A stretch of 64,000 nucleotides of DNA from Diplosphaera chodatii. Its lineage: Eukaryota; Chlorophyta; Trebouxiophyceae; Prasiolales; Stichococcaceae. The notes below the pieces were generated by a model. The model saw only the letters and a list, made by a program, of their open reading frames with translations, was not told where the DNA came from and made no database searches. A program made the position numbers and the translations under genes. This document shows, in pieces, positions 1-12,200 of the stretch. The DNA is taken from positions 620,001-684,000 of the forward strand of contig JAALGY010000020.1 in assembly GCA_032358165.1 (NCBI GenBank), given 5' to 3'. How positions within the stretch are numbered: position 1 is the first letter of the stretch; the number at the start of each line of letters is the position of its first letter.

Positions 1-2906
1 CGCAGTGCTGATGCCAGACGACTGCTGTATCGCCAAGGTGACACCAGGCAGTGCAGGAACGTGCCGCACATTCGTGTAATTGCTGCACACAACATGCATG
101 CGAGACCGACAAACGGGGTATGCGGCGTGGTGTGCTGCGGCTCCAGCGCTGCACAGCCGCATGAGACAGCACGTCTCAGACTGGATCAGACGTTGAATCA
201 CGTGGAGCTTACGTGACTTCAGGAGCTCCAGGAGGCTGATCTGGGGCACGACGGCCGCGGCGGTGACCGTGGCGAGAGCATCGCTCTGGTGCTGGCATTG
301 ATGGCCGAGGCTTATGCCGGCGACCAGTCCAGGTGATCCGGCAATGCTGTTACCGGTGCTGAATCACGCTGGGTGCCGGTCGATACTGTCTTGTGTGACG
401 TTGCAGAGCCTTGCAGGCAGCAGGTTGCACCGCAGTTCACCAGGCCATGACGACCAGGCTTGCGGTGCGCTGCAGTCACGCAGCCTACATCGCGTCGCTG
501 CCGCGGGCGATGCCGGGCGTGCCCATCTGCTGGGCTGCTGAGGACCGCGCCCTCCTGGCGGGCATCGCCGTGGCAGACAAGCTGGACGGCGCTGGCGGGG
601 CACCGGGTCCCCTGCCTGATTGGGGACCCTCAATCCAGTTGCCATCACAGGCGAGCTTGATATAGAAGGACATGTACAGCACAGCAGCCTGCACATTCGA
701 CTGCATTGCCGAATTGCAGATGCAGCCTGCAGATGTCTGCTGGGCGCAGAGCATCGTACCATGGCAAGCGGGCAACGGGATCAGCTGATGGATACACCTG
801 CAATGCGTGACCGCTGAGACGTGCACTGCGCTTCACCCAGCAGGTCGACTCAGCCTGGGAGGAGGTGGCGCAGCCTTTCGTGGCACAGCACAGCCAGCAT
901 TTCGGCGCTGCAGAGTCGGATTGGCGGCGGTGCTTCGAGTGGGCAACTGCCATTGTCGCGGCGTACAGCTTCGAGCTGGGCGATGACAAGTACCAGGTGC
1001 GTGTCCAATTCGTCACATCGTAACAGGATGCCGTCTTGCACGTAGTCGCACAGGAGGCCGTCTGCAAGCAGGCAGGCAGCAGCCACACAGTCGGGTGCAG
1101 GCCCCAGCCAGTGCCGGCTGTTTTGCATGGGACAGCCACCTCACGTGAGATTGCCAAACCGCGGTCACCTTGCCCCATTGCTGTGCGACTGTAGGCGATG
1201 GTGCCGCTGTGGGACGCGCTGAACCACATTACAGGACGCTGCAATGTGCGGCTGCACCACGACGAAAAGGGCGAGTGCCTGCAGATGATCGCTACAGGTC
1301 ACATGGTCTGTCCAAATCGCAGAGTCTTGTGCCAAGATGCCCTGGGGCAGGCGTCCCGCATGGCATTCAGTCAAGCTTCTGGTAGAAGTGGCTTGGTGCA
1401 TTGCAACGCTGGCAGCACAATCTTCAATTGCCCGTGTACCTCGCAGAGCCGATCCCGGCAGGCGGCGAGCTCATCAACAACTATGGCGAGCTGGGCAATG
1501 CGGAGCTGCTGCGGCGGTTTGGCTTTGTGGAGCAACGCAACCCACACGACTGTGCGCAGGTGTGCTGTGTGTCAGTCTCGTGCAGCAGGCCACAGAGGTG
1601 TTGCGAAATAATTGTGAACATCTTCGCCCAAGCGCCACCCACACACATGGTCCTCGAAGCAGGCGATTGCTTTGAATCTGATATCATGGCTGTGCTCATC
1701 GCCCTGCCGACTCACAGGTGCCCTGGACAGTGGTGTACGACGCAGCGGCCTCGGTGCTGTTCAGCGACGACGCAGCAGAGGCATTGCAACAGATGTTGTC
1801 GCCGTCGGAGAAGGAGCTCAAGCGCCGCTGGAGGCGCCTCAGGTATCAAAGGGTGCGCCATCTGAAGCTGCTCTGAAGATCGTACCAGCCGCCATCAGCA
1901 GCCGCGCTTGCAACCTCTGCTGCACACCCGGTGTGCAGTGCCAGAACGCCACAGTGCTGGGGTTCGCAACGGCTGCCTATGCATCACCTGCAAGCTTGCT
2001 GCATGCATGATGACGCGCGACTCGCTTGAAAGTGCCGCACGGCTTGCAGCAGATCGAAAGGTACCTGCATCCCTGTGACCAGGCCGTCTCGGAGAGCGGC
2101 TACTGCAGCATAGCGCGCGATGGCAGGCCAGAGGCGCACCTCGCGCTCGCAGCCCGGGCGGCACTGGCCGACCTCAGGTGCGGGACCAGCATGCTGCTGT
2201 GGCGTGAACATCTGGTCGCAGTGTGCGCTACATGGTGTCATGAGACTGAGCCGTGCAACTTCAAGATATGCAAGAATAGGTAGCACCCTGCCACAGGTCG
2301 AAATCTGCAGCGCAGCTGCACTCAGCGCCAGATGCTGCTGAGCAGCTTCATGCAGCAGCCGGAGCCAGCAAACTGCGCACGTCAGCTGCGCAGCCGGCCG
2401 CTAATGATGCAGATGTGGGCGCACCAAAAGCAAAGCGGCGGCGCACAGCAGGCCAGCAGCCAGATGATGTGAAGCCAGTAGCACTTGCGCCGGTGTCAGC
2501 TGCAGACGTGCTCAGGGTTTTGAGAAGCCTCACCACGCAGTCAAGCAGGTGCAAGAGACCGTTCTGCACAGTGTGCGGCAACGTCTTACGCAGCAGGAGG
2601 CTGTGTCATGGCATTGCAGTTGTTGCACTGGCTCGTCTTGACCTCTGCCATCGCCACTGAGTGTATCACTTGTGTCTCCTGTGCAACAGGTACCCGACTG
2701 AAGCTAGCGGTGGTATGGCGGCACACGCTGCCGAAACATCGGCGGAGGACCTGGTGCAGGACCCTACCACTCACTCCTGGCGTAGGGCGGCTGCTCTGCT
2801 GGTGCGACGAGGGGAGTTGGCGTGTTGGAAGGCCTTCACTGGCCAATGGCTGGCGTCACCTGATGTGGAGGAGGAAATTGCAAACATGCTGTCAAACAAG
2901 CAGTGA
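1..2906 (+). CDS. SET-domain protein lysine methyltransferase (SETD6/RKM4/Rubisco LSMT-like), 5' end outside window
   Basis: SAM-dependent lysine methyltransferase of the SETD6/RKM4/LSMT group. Exons inferred by phase: 1-37, 223-332, 476-606, 854-996, 1195-1297, 1447-1559, 1718-1842, 2033-2060, 2083-2177, 2297-2548, 2690-2906. The first visible exon reads AVLMPDDCCIAK; then come YIASLPRAMPGVPICW (split-SET insert), LWDALNHITGRCNVRL (the conserved D-x-x-N-H segment) and IPAGGELINNYGELGNAELL, the SET-C NYGE motif. The substrate-binding half follows (ESGYCSIARDGRPEAHLAL). A basic patch, APKAKRRRTAG, near 2415 could be a nuclear localisation signal, which favours a SETD6/RKM4-like nuclear role over a plastid LSMT. 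The N-terminus lies off the left edge. The exon 3 donor (GTCCCC) and the short 2033-2060 exon are the weakest parts. The substrate cannot be told from sequence. Confidence 0.85.
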
Positions 2907-3808
2907 CAGCAGTGTTCATTGAGCTGCCTGCTGCCAGTGAAGTGCAAATGGAAAGGTTCAACAGTTGGCGTTCGCAGTAGCGAGACGCGAGTTTGGCCCT
3001 ACGGCTGTGATGTTGTGAAAGGGCAGAGCTAGGTAGGGAATGCTTTAGTCCGTGCCGTAATCTACTCCCGCTTGTGCGTAAATGCACCAGTAGCATGGTA
3101 CTTAGGCAACTTCGCCCTTTTGTGTCCAAATGCTGCCAAGCTGATGTCAGATGCATTTTAGACGTCCGCAAGCATCTGTGCAAAATTTAGCGCGAGTGGC
3201 ATGCCTGCTGCAGCCGCATCACGCTGACAACTTCTGATCGAAGTCGGATGCTGGTTTCTGATGCCAGCCCCCGTCATTGAAATAAAAACTTTACTTCGGT
3301 ACCTTTCTAATGTGACATAATCCACACCCGAACCTACAACGCCGCGCCGCGCCTCGTTCGCGGTGCTTCAGGCCGCGCAAGCACTTGCCAAGGGTCATCG
3401 TTGTCAAAGTAAGGCACACATTGCTGGACGACGCCTTTGCTCTGCGCTACGCTTAGGCAGTGGTTCCGGAAATTCTGTCATCTCTACTCGGTCCGGTAAA
3501 CACATGAGTTTGTCCCCCCCTGTAGGGGGGGGCCAAACTAAAAGGAGCAAGGGCTTTGCAGCGAAGCTGGACGGCTGCCTGTTAGAAGGGGTACGGCTGT
3601 ACGGGTCAATTAATGCGAAGGCAGATTGCTGCTTGCAGCAATGCACCTGATTTGCACCGATCCAAAGCTGACTATGCTGTGACGATCCGCTGAGTGTGTG
3701 AGATAGCGTGCTGTCTTGGTCCTATTGTTATCTCCTACACCAGGACCGACTTGTTGGCATCCAGCCTGAAGTATTTCTGGCACATCTCATTGACGCACGA
3801 TGGCATTG
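2907..3808. other. Intergenic: SET gene 3' flank and OEP24-like gene 5' flank
   Basis: No convincing exon. The region holds the SET gene 3' UTR, an AATAAAA-containing stretch near 3281 and a G/C-run hairpin at 3507-3539. Reading frames here are short and lack recognisable motifs. Confidence 0.5.
3507..3539. repeat. Inverted repeat built on C7/G8 runs
   Basis: AGTTTG followed by T and a run of seven C, a TGTA loop, then eight G, C and CAAACT. The two arms pair almost perfectly, with a stem of about 14 bp. It is intergenic, between the SET gene and the OEP24-like gene. It could be a structured 3' UTR or transcription-end element, or a remnant of a small mobile element; no flanking target duplication was seen. 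Confidence 0.7.
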
Positions 3809-5567
3809 ATGCGGGCGATACAGCCTGATCAGTCCGCGAATCCTAAGACGCTCAGCTCCAGCACAGGAAAGTTCCAACCAAAAGCTATCATCTCGGTGAC
3901 TGGGACACCCAGTTTCGCCGGCGTGCTCACTTTTCAGGTGCACAACTTGACTAGCTGCGCGATCCATTGATGACCATGATGTACCGCTGCTATGTGAGCA
4001 CGTGACGGTGCTGCTGCCCAGCTGCATGACGCGTGCTGCTGCGGCCGTCGCATGTGACTGCTGCAAGTCTCTGCACCATGCAAACAAGTGCAAGGCCAAC
4101 GCTGACGCTGCATGTTGACTCTGTGACCATACATGTGTGTGTGCAGCGTGAGGCGCTGAATGGAACGCAGTTCAAGTTCACTGTCGCAGATGCAACGATC
4201 CGTAACATGAAGACCGCACAGGTGCGTGGTATGCATCCAGCAGAGGCAGGCATCGTACCCACCAAGTTCACACATCGTGCATTGATCAGTCTCAAAATCT
4301 GGCACCTGATTGTCTCAGGGCTACCAGGTGTCGGGCAAGCGCACAGACGGTGCGACATCTGCTGCTCTCAGTTGCCGTCACGGGGATGTCAACAGCAGAG
4401 GGTTGTTGCTGGAAGTATAACGCCCAACACTGCACCTGCAGGCTGGCTGACCACGGAGGTAGCACATGACTTTGGCAGCAACGACACAAAGGCAAAGGCC
4501 AGCGTGAAGCAGGTAGGCACAGCTCTGGTAGGGGGGCGCACGCTGGCCCACCCTGCAGCTCGGAGCTGCCCAGTAGATTGATCCAGATGCAGAGAACAGG
4601 AGAAGACGGGCCCACTGCATGCCTCGCAGGTGCAGGACGGCCGTGTGTACGGGCTCGACTATACACACTTTGCATCAAAGCCAGCGGGGGGCATTGTGGA
4701 TGCTTCCATCGAGGTCAACAAGGGCCTGAAGCTCGCAGCTGGGTGCGAGCAACTGACACAGGCCCATCGAGTGTTGCCGATAGGGGCAACATATAATATC
4801 CGACTGACTGCCCTAAGCATTGTGCCGCTGCACCCTGGACATGTGCTGAATGGATCCTGAGATTCTTCGAAGGATGGACAGACTTGACATGCACTGCTTT
4901 GCAGGTACAACCTGGGCAATCAGCTGGCATCACTCAGTGCAACGAAGAAGGATGGCGAGCTGACCTACACAGCGTCTGTGAACTCGCGGCAGGTGTGCTG
5001 CATCCATGGCCGTGCTGCTTCGCAGCGCTGCCCCCCACACGCACCCACTGCAAGCAAGCTGGGCACCACATCAGCCCATGCGCCGGATGAGCCTAGACTT
5101 CTGCTGAGCGCATGCAGGCCGTGAAGCTGGGGGTCACACGGAAGCAGGGGGACACCACATACGGTGCCACCTACATTTTCCCTGTGGTGGTGCGCTACTG
5201 GGCATCTCGAGCGCATCTTGCCGCACCCTTTGCACATGTGTGTCGTTCTACGCGGTGTGATCCATGTTCAGCTGCGCCCACTGCACCCTGCACCACCGTG
5301 CTCTCAGCACGGTGCAACAATGCACGGGTGTTGACCTGTTTCTGTGGTGGCATTGCAGATGGCCGGCGAGTATAAGCACAGAGACTTCAAGGTGCACCAC
5401 TGATGTGCAATATGACGCCGTGCTTCTGCCATCATCCCTGTCAACCAGTGTCATCAGCCTGGTGCGGTGGGTGTCCCCTGCAGGTTGTTGCAACGGCGCC
5501 TGTCACGCAAGAAGGTGTCGGTGATGTCAAGTTGCAAGCCATATGGGAGCGCACAGTTGCCATTTAG
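3809..5567 (+). CDS. Chloroplast outer envelope pore protein 24 (OEP24)-like beta-barrel protein
   Basis: Likely plastid outer-envelope beta-barrel channel for metabolites. Nine exons join in frame: 3809-3937, 4147-4221, 4319-4349, 4442-4512, 4636-4742, 4905-4992, 5118-5183, 5359-5391, 5484-5567, giving about 227 residues (pea OEP24 is about 213, from memory). There is no transit peptide and no hydrophobic helix; the whole chain is alternating beta-strand-like sequence. Landmarks that line up with plant OEP24 are TQFKFTVADATI, GLDYTHFAS, IVDASIEVNKGLKLAAGYNL, ELTYTASV and AVKLGVTRKQGDTTYGATYI. The start is the first in-frame ATG of exon 1. The 31-nt exon 4319-4349 was placed by phase and is the least certain. 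The gene is convergent with the transporter that ends at 5870. Confidence 0.7.
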
Positions 5568-5869
5568 ACTAGAGTCCAGGGCGGTACAGCAGCACAGTGA
5601 CTTACAATACTTTGTTGTGTTTTGCATGGGACGGCAACTCAAGCGAATGCTGAATACGTATGACAGAACGTTGCAGCTAACAACCACATAGTTCCTAGAA
5701 ACAAAAAAAAAACCAGGAAAGGCTATTGCAACGGAGAGGGTCACCCCAAAGCTGCCTACGCTGCGAATATGGCGCAGAGTTCTGAAGAAATGTACAGTGC
5801 GGACTGTGACAGGCACTGCCACTACGCACGACCAAATGCTTACCCATCTGAAAATATCACGTCAGCAGC
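5568..5869. other. Convergent 3' UTR region
   Basis: Lies between the stop codons of the OEP24-like gene (+) and the transporter (-). It contains a run of ten A at about 5703-5712. Nothing coding was recognised. Confidence 0.6.
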
Positions 5870-8267
5870 TCACGACACCGAACTGCGGCGGGAGACGCTG
5901 GGGCTGTGCCCAGCCATGCCGTCGGTCAGCCCGCCAGCTGCAAGGTCCGATGCGCCTGTGGGCGGCTGCAGCCCATTGGCATCCCAGGGGTTCTGCAGTT
6001 TCCTGGGTGAGAAGCCGCCTGAGCTGCCGATCAGCACCGCTGGTGGCGGCTGCTTGAACAGCTGCAGCCCCTGCAGCCCCTGCTGCTGCTGTGGCGGCGC
6101 CGGCAGTCGCATCTTTGCGCGCGCCAGCGCGTGCGGCGACTGCACCGGGGACTGCTGGCCGCCTGGGCTGAACCCCCTGAAGCTGCTGATCCTGCTGATG
6201 GGCCGAAGTTGCGGCGGACTGCCATTGGTTGTGGCCGCCGCAGCATCCTCGTCCCGCGTGCTGACAGCGGCATACTGTGGCAGGCTGCCAGACTGGACGC
6301 CGTTGACAGCGACGTCGGCGCGAGCCGCCTTTTGCCTGAATTTGATCACGGAATACCATGCCCCACCGACCTGCAACACATCCAAGAAGTACTCATACAC
6401 CCGATCATGCCCACTCTTGCAGCTGCCCAATGTGACCGCAACACTGCTGCAGCAAGCAGCAGGCTCTCACCATGTTGACCAGGATGCCAGACACATTCAG
6501 GACGTGCGCTTCAACCCCGCCGAGTAGAAAGAATCCCAAGCCTGTTGCCAGCACCCCCTGCACATGTGACGAGGGCAAACTGGTGTTCAGGGCCCTTGGC
6601 ACTTGTGTGCTGCACACTGGGTGTAACAGCATGCGTATCAGCCTTCCGGGTGTTGCCATGCCGATTTGTAGTCCTGTCCTGGGTGCGAGCGCACCTTGAA
6701 CACGCCGACGATGGTGGTCGTGAGCGCGCTGTTGTGCATGGTGCACAGGAACAGGCTGTAGTTGAGCGCCACGCCCATCACGGCGCACGTCGCTAGGAGG
6801 ACTGCAAAGTGCGCTGCCCCCGCCTGCTCCACAGCGTGCGCCGCCATCGGCACAATGCGCACCACCTCCCCCGTGCTGACCACCAGCTGCATACACAAAC
6901 ATTGCTCGATGCGGGTCTGGCCTGTTGGTAAGGGCGCGGTCGAGATGTTGATGAGGATTCATGCATGTAATTCGCTTGCAAGGCATGCTCTGGCTCCTGA
7001 ACACATGAGGGTAGCACATGTGCTGCACCGCAGTGGAAATGGTCATAGGCATAGACGAAACTTCAGCATGCCTCGGATGCCTGCGCACCGTCAGCAAAAA
7101 GGGGATGGACAGCAGCGCATTGTAGAACAGGAGCTCCGAGGTGCCGACGCCCTTCTCCGCCCCGCTGCGCTCCACCAGCAGCAGGTACCCCGTCTGCAGC
7201 CCGCAGCTCAGCAGCGCACACACATACCTGCTTCACACGAGAACCTGCTCTGGGACTAGAGAGTGGACAGTGAGCACCGAAAATAGGATGAACGGCTGCT
7301 CAAGCGGCGTGTCGGACAGGCAGAGCCCAGCGTCAATATCTGCCTGGAGTTCTACAGAAAGCCAAGGGCCTGCGGGTGGGCGCACCCTTTCAGGTCAAAG
7401 GTGAAGTCGCCAAGGCCCGCGATTAGGCACCCAGCCACGATGAGCACGACTGAGGCGGCGATGTCCCGTGGCGGTGCCTTGCGCTGCATGCTCGCCTGCG
7501 CCGCAGCCGCGAGCTTTTTGACGGCTTTCCACGTCCTTGCAACCACAACTAGGCCGAGGGGGCAGGGTGAGGTACAGCTAGGAGCATTGCCCTCGGCTCA
7601 CCTTGACACCAAGCACCATCACTGGCGTGAGCCTCTTAAGGGCATTGTACCTGTACCCAACACCAATCAGGTCGACAAGGGGCGTACTGCTGCAGATGCA
7701 TGCCTTCCTGTGTTGTGCTCAATAACGCCACATAGTGCTTGCTACAAGGCCACCAGTGTGTCTGCCGCGCCATGTGGCGGCGCCTCACATTGGGATGTTC
7801 AGGTTCTGGAGCCCCAGCAGCGCGAAGCAGACGTTGGCTGTGTACAGGATCGTGACCGGCGCCAGCTGCCGGGCCTTTCTGGCTGACAGGGCTGGAAACT
7901 GCACCAGGCCAGCCGCCCGCAGCGGCGGCACGATGGCCACCGCCGCCAGCATTTGCAGCAGCAGCACACTGTTGGCCAGGCTGAACATCGACAGGCACGC
8001 CTTGTTGATGAAGTTCATGGCTATGGCCAGGACGGCGTACAGCCCCGCCGACGACATCGCGGCACAGACACGCCACGCCGCTGCTTTCTTCCGCAGCGTC
8101 TGGGGCGCCGCGAGCTCCGAGTCACTGGACGCCGAGCTGAGGTCGCTGAGGCTGCCGTATGCCTGCCTGGGAGGGCTGTTTGCAATCTCATCGGGCTGAT
8201 CGCCACGGCGCTGACTGCTCTTCTCAGCAGCGACGTGGTTGACCATGAGCAGCCCGGACACTGCCAT
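5870..8267 (-). CDS. SLC35D-like nucleotide-sugar/triose-phosphate transporter family (DMT) protein with long C-terminal tail
   Basis: Golgi/ER-type antiporter of the drug/metabolite transporter superfamily, probably importing a nucleotide sugar. Exons from the N-terminus: 7789-8267, 7610-7650, 7386-7548, 7089-7227, 6695-6886, 6471-6557, 5870-6370 (about 533 residues). Family signatures: the first helices LAIAMNFINKACLSMF and LLLQMLAAVAIV, LNIPMYNALKRLTPVMVL (typical for SLC35D/UTR-like carriers), VVLIVAGCLIAGLGD, LLSCGLQTGYLLLVERSG, ALNYSLFLCTMHNSALTTTI and GFFLLGG. Around 90 hydrophilic residues precede helix 1, and about 150 Ser/Pro/Gln-rich residues follow the last helix, which is unusual for the family. 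The donor after exon 2 is uncertain: a stronger GTGAGC lies 8 nt downstream but breaks phase. The substrate is not predictable. A 5' UTR intron probably ends just before the ATG, at a CTGCAG acceptor. Confidence 0.85.
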
Positions 8268-9239
8268 TCTGTTTGCCGTGCAGCTGCTACCTGCAGGCAA
8301 GACATGAGGGAGGTTGTCTGCAGCCAGAATGGTGCTGTGGGACAGCTGTAGCACAATGCGGTATAGGGCACCGCGGCAGCAGCGTGTGGCCATGCACACC
8401 AGGTCAGGTGCTCCCCAAGTACAACGCCTTGCACGACGCGCCTATCCGTAAGCCTTCCTGCAATGCCATCAGCGATCCGGCTGTAGAACCACAATCGCTT
8501 ACCTTCACATCGAACGACGCATGGCTCGCGGCCCCGGAGGCTGGCCCCTCTGCGCGGGTTGGGGTAGTTCCAGGATGGCCGTCTCCTAGAGGATGCTGAA
8601 GTCGTCCTCCGCACCGCCCGCAGCCAGCGTCCGACAGCTGTCAGAAGCGATCTCGCAACAAAGCCCCGATCGCATGCAGGAATCGCTGCAAAAGCGTAGC
8701 GCGGTGTTGCTCTCTGAATGTGCTGTGCGATGAAAACTAATGGTGCACGTCAGTAGTAATTCGAGAAAGCGAAAAAGAGGCTTCGATTGGATCGAACAGA
8801 TAGCCGAACATGACCAAGCGTACGCCCGGCAGTTCTGCAGGCGGCCTCTTTGTCGAGGTTTGAGCCGGGCCCGCCCAGGTTTGCGGAAGGAATCGGCCCT
8901 CGGAACCTGGGTCGCCACAGTCGCCATTCGACTGACGACCAAGCCAGGGACTACAATTCCGATATGCTGAAGTGCGGGATTTGAAAGGCAAATCTTGGAT
9001 GCTGCATTGCCACCATTTTGCAAGTGCCAAAGCTCGCTCTGACGTGCGGCAGACGTTGTCTGCATCGGCCGTGGTGCTCTGCCGCACTGCAGAGGCGCAG
9101 GGCATCCACGCCCACCCGCTGTCCGCTTGCTGCAGCAGACCGACACGCCAGCTGTGCCCTCGGCGGTGTCCCCCTGCAGACGCTGTGCAGCATGCGCAGG
9201 GTGTTCGGCGATTGAGCGTGCGGTTCCTGACATGTGTTG
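8268..9239. promoter_or_regulatory. Divergent upstream region (transporter / START-domain gene)
   Basis: About 970 bp separates two start codons that point away from each other, so both promoters and 5' UTRs must lie here. No recognisable protein is encoded. I could not point to a specific box. Confidence 0.5.
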
Positions 9240-12200
9240 ATGGCCACCGGCATCCGCTGCGGCGGGCATGCAACACAGTCAAGTGCCGTCGCACATGGAA
9301 GGCTCGGTGGCAGCCTTGGCGCCAGCTGCAGCAGCTCCCGCGGGAGCCCATTCTCTCACAATGCAGCTGCTGGTCGAGCAGACGGCAGCGGCGGACACTC
9401 TGCTCAGCTGCAGCATTGGGCATCACGGCTTGGCTGCAGACATCTGTCCTCGGGTCCAAGGGCAGCTCAGAGGAGACGGTCTGCGCATGTGGCGGCGGCC
9501 ATGCTGACAGCCTGGGAAGGTGGGTCATGCTCAACGTGCACGCTTGGGCGTGAGAGACGGCTGGTTCACGTCTGGCACCATCTGCGCGGGTGTCCGCCTG
9601 CCTAGCGAAGGACGTGCCGTCATGAGGCATGCCCATGGTGCGTAGCTGATGGTCTGATACACCTGCTGCAGCATGTTTTGACGATGGCGAGGTGCGCGTG
9701 TGCCACTCCCATGTCCAGAAGACGCGGCAGGTCATGGCGGAGCTGCGGGTCTACGCCAGTGTGGAGGAGGTAAGCCGCACCTGCACCTACATGCCCTAAG
9801 CTTGGACGTTGAGCTGTTGGCATGCAACGTGCATCTACAGAGGCTCCAGCATTGCACCGCGCCGCTCGGTTGTGGCATCCATGCGAGTGCCTTTGCCCTT
9901 GTGCGGCAGAGGGTCTGCAACCTTGGCATCAGCTTCGGAACTGTGGTATCATCAGGTCTGGCGGGTGCTGACAGACTACGACCGGCTGGCGGAGTTTGTG
10001 CCGAACCTGGCGCACTGCGAGCGTGTGGGCGGCGCGCCCCCGGGGCGCATCCGCCTCCGGCAACGAGGCTGCAGCCAGGTGAGGACGGTCACTTTGGTGG
10101 AGCAGCGGCACGCAGACTGATGTTGACCACTGAGCGGAGTCCAGTAGCACACCACTGCATGATGAGAGGGCGTGATAGCAGCTGGGAGCTGTACGATGCA
10201 GTCCATCTGCATCACCCTGGCCTGCAGCAGAATGACAATGGCTGCAATGCTGCAGGCAAAGCTGTGGCGGCTGGAGGCGTCCGCGCTGCTGGAGGTGCAG
10301 GAGCGCAAGCTGCCAGCCGGCGCACGGGAAGTGCGCTTCACGCAGGTCGAGGGGGACTTCAAGGTGGGCCTGTGTGCTTGGCATGCGCTCAATCAAGCAA
10401 CCCAGGCAGCTTGGACGTGTGCTCCAGTGTTTGGTGGTGGAACAGAATATGTCGGCAGTCTGCAGGAACATCCGCCTCATGCATGGCGTGATGGCATGGC
10501 CTTGTCCGAATGGTGATGTGATGCGCCCTGGTCCTGCAGGAGTTCTCTGGGCGATGGGTGGTGGAGCCGTGTGCTCCAGGGGTGCCGGGCGGCCCCAGCC
10601 TGGCGACGATGCTGCGCTACGAGATCGCCGCGGTGCCGCAGCTGTCCATCTCCTCTGCGCTCGTGGCGTACGTGCTGCGCTGCGGGCTCCCCGCCAACCT
10701 CACGGCCGTCGCACGCCGTGCAGAGCAGGTGCACTCGGGAGTATCTGCCCGCGCCGTTCATAAGAGCGCAAGGTGGTCGCATAGCTCGCCCTTCGTTGTG
10801 TTTGCCACTTCGAGGCGCTGCAGGCTCACAGCCCCTTGCAGCAACTGCAGCATGAGGCTGAGACGGATTCACGCCCTGGTACACAGATGGCGCAGCGGCA
10901 TGCGAGTGCCCCAAAGTTTGCGGCGCGTGCCTTTGAGGACGAGCCGGTGCATTTGCCATCCCAGCAGCCCAGCCAGCAGCAGCAGCAGCAGGAGCAGGCC
11001 CACCTGCAGGGGGAGGAGTCAGAGGCTCTGCCCCCGAAGGCCAGCGCCTGGCCATGGCAGCGTGCCAGGTGGGTTGTTTGTCGCGCCATCCATGCGGTGC
11101 ATTGCATGATGCTTCAACATGATATGCTCCTGAACAGTAAGTGCACGGATGAGTGGCCGGTGCAATGAATTCCCAACCAACTGCAAGGAGCACCTTAGCA
11201 ACTGGCTATGTCCTCCTGCAGGCGCGCAGCCCCGCGGCTAGCAGCTGGCACACCGGCGCAGTACCTGGGCGCCGTCAGCGTCCCCCTGCCGCCGGCCGCG
11301 CCGCCGCCGATGGCGGAACTCAGCCAGCAGGTGGCGGCCCCCGACCCGCGGCCGGCAGCGCGCGCACAGCTGCAGGTGGGACCCCTTTGCCATCTGGATG
11401 CAACTCACATGCAGGGTGTGCTAGTACCCTGCATGTGCCGGTACAGTACAAGCCATCAGAGGCTGAGCCACCTCCCACGATTCATTTTTGTGTCATGCGC
11501 TGCGGGTGTTGCAGGCTATGTACCCACCCTTTGCGGTGGGCGGGAACGGCGCGCGCCAGCCAGCGGCCGCCAGCCACAGCATGCCGGCGGTCTCGGAGGT
11601 GCACCTGCGGCGGCTGGACAGGGACAACGTCCTGCACCGCCGCGCTGTCGCTGAGATCCTGGTCGACGCCTCCCCGCAGGAGGTCTGCCAGCGATTGCCT
11701 GCCTGGCCATGACATGCTCGGCATCGTGCGCTCTGCTTGCTGTCTCATGCTGAAGAGACGGGCGTGAGTTGCTGACCATGTAACAAGCGTGTGTTCAACC
11801 ATATGCTGCACCTCTGTGTTGCTAGGTGTGGGGGGTGCTGACGGATTATGATGCGCTTGCCGACTTTATTCCCGCGCTCGCGGTGAGCGAGCGGTTGCAG
11901 CACCCCTCGGGCGACGCCAAGCTCGTGCGCCTGCGGCAGGTGCTGCTGCTGAGCGTGTGTTCGCTTGTGTGGCATGAACCGCTCCTGTGATGTCCACTGG
12001 CAGGACATGCAGGAGGACCCAGTGGCCTGCTAATACCGATCTGTCACTCTTGGCGCAACAGGCAAAGGTTGCTGCTTTTTAATGATGAAGAGTTGTGAAT
12101 TGCAACCAGTTCAGTGTCTGCAGGTTGGCTTCAAGGCCATGGCGTATGTGATGCTGCATGGCGAGGCGACGCTGGATCTGCTGGAGATCGCGCCGCGGGA

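Noticed and set aside
5769..6527. 252-codon plus-strand open frame
   Set aside because: It is antisense to the transporter's C-terminal tail and last-helix exons, which carry clear family sequence; it looks like a mirror of a GC-rich, low-complexity exon.
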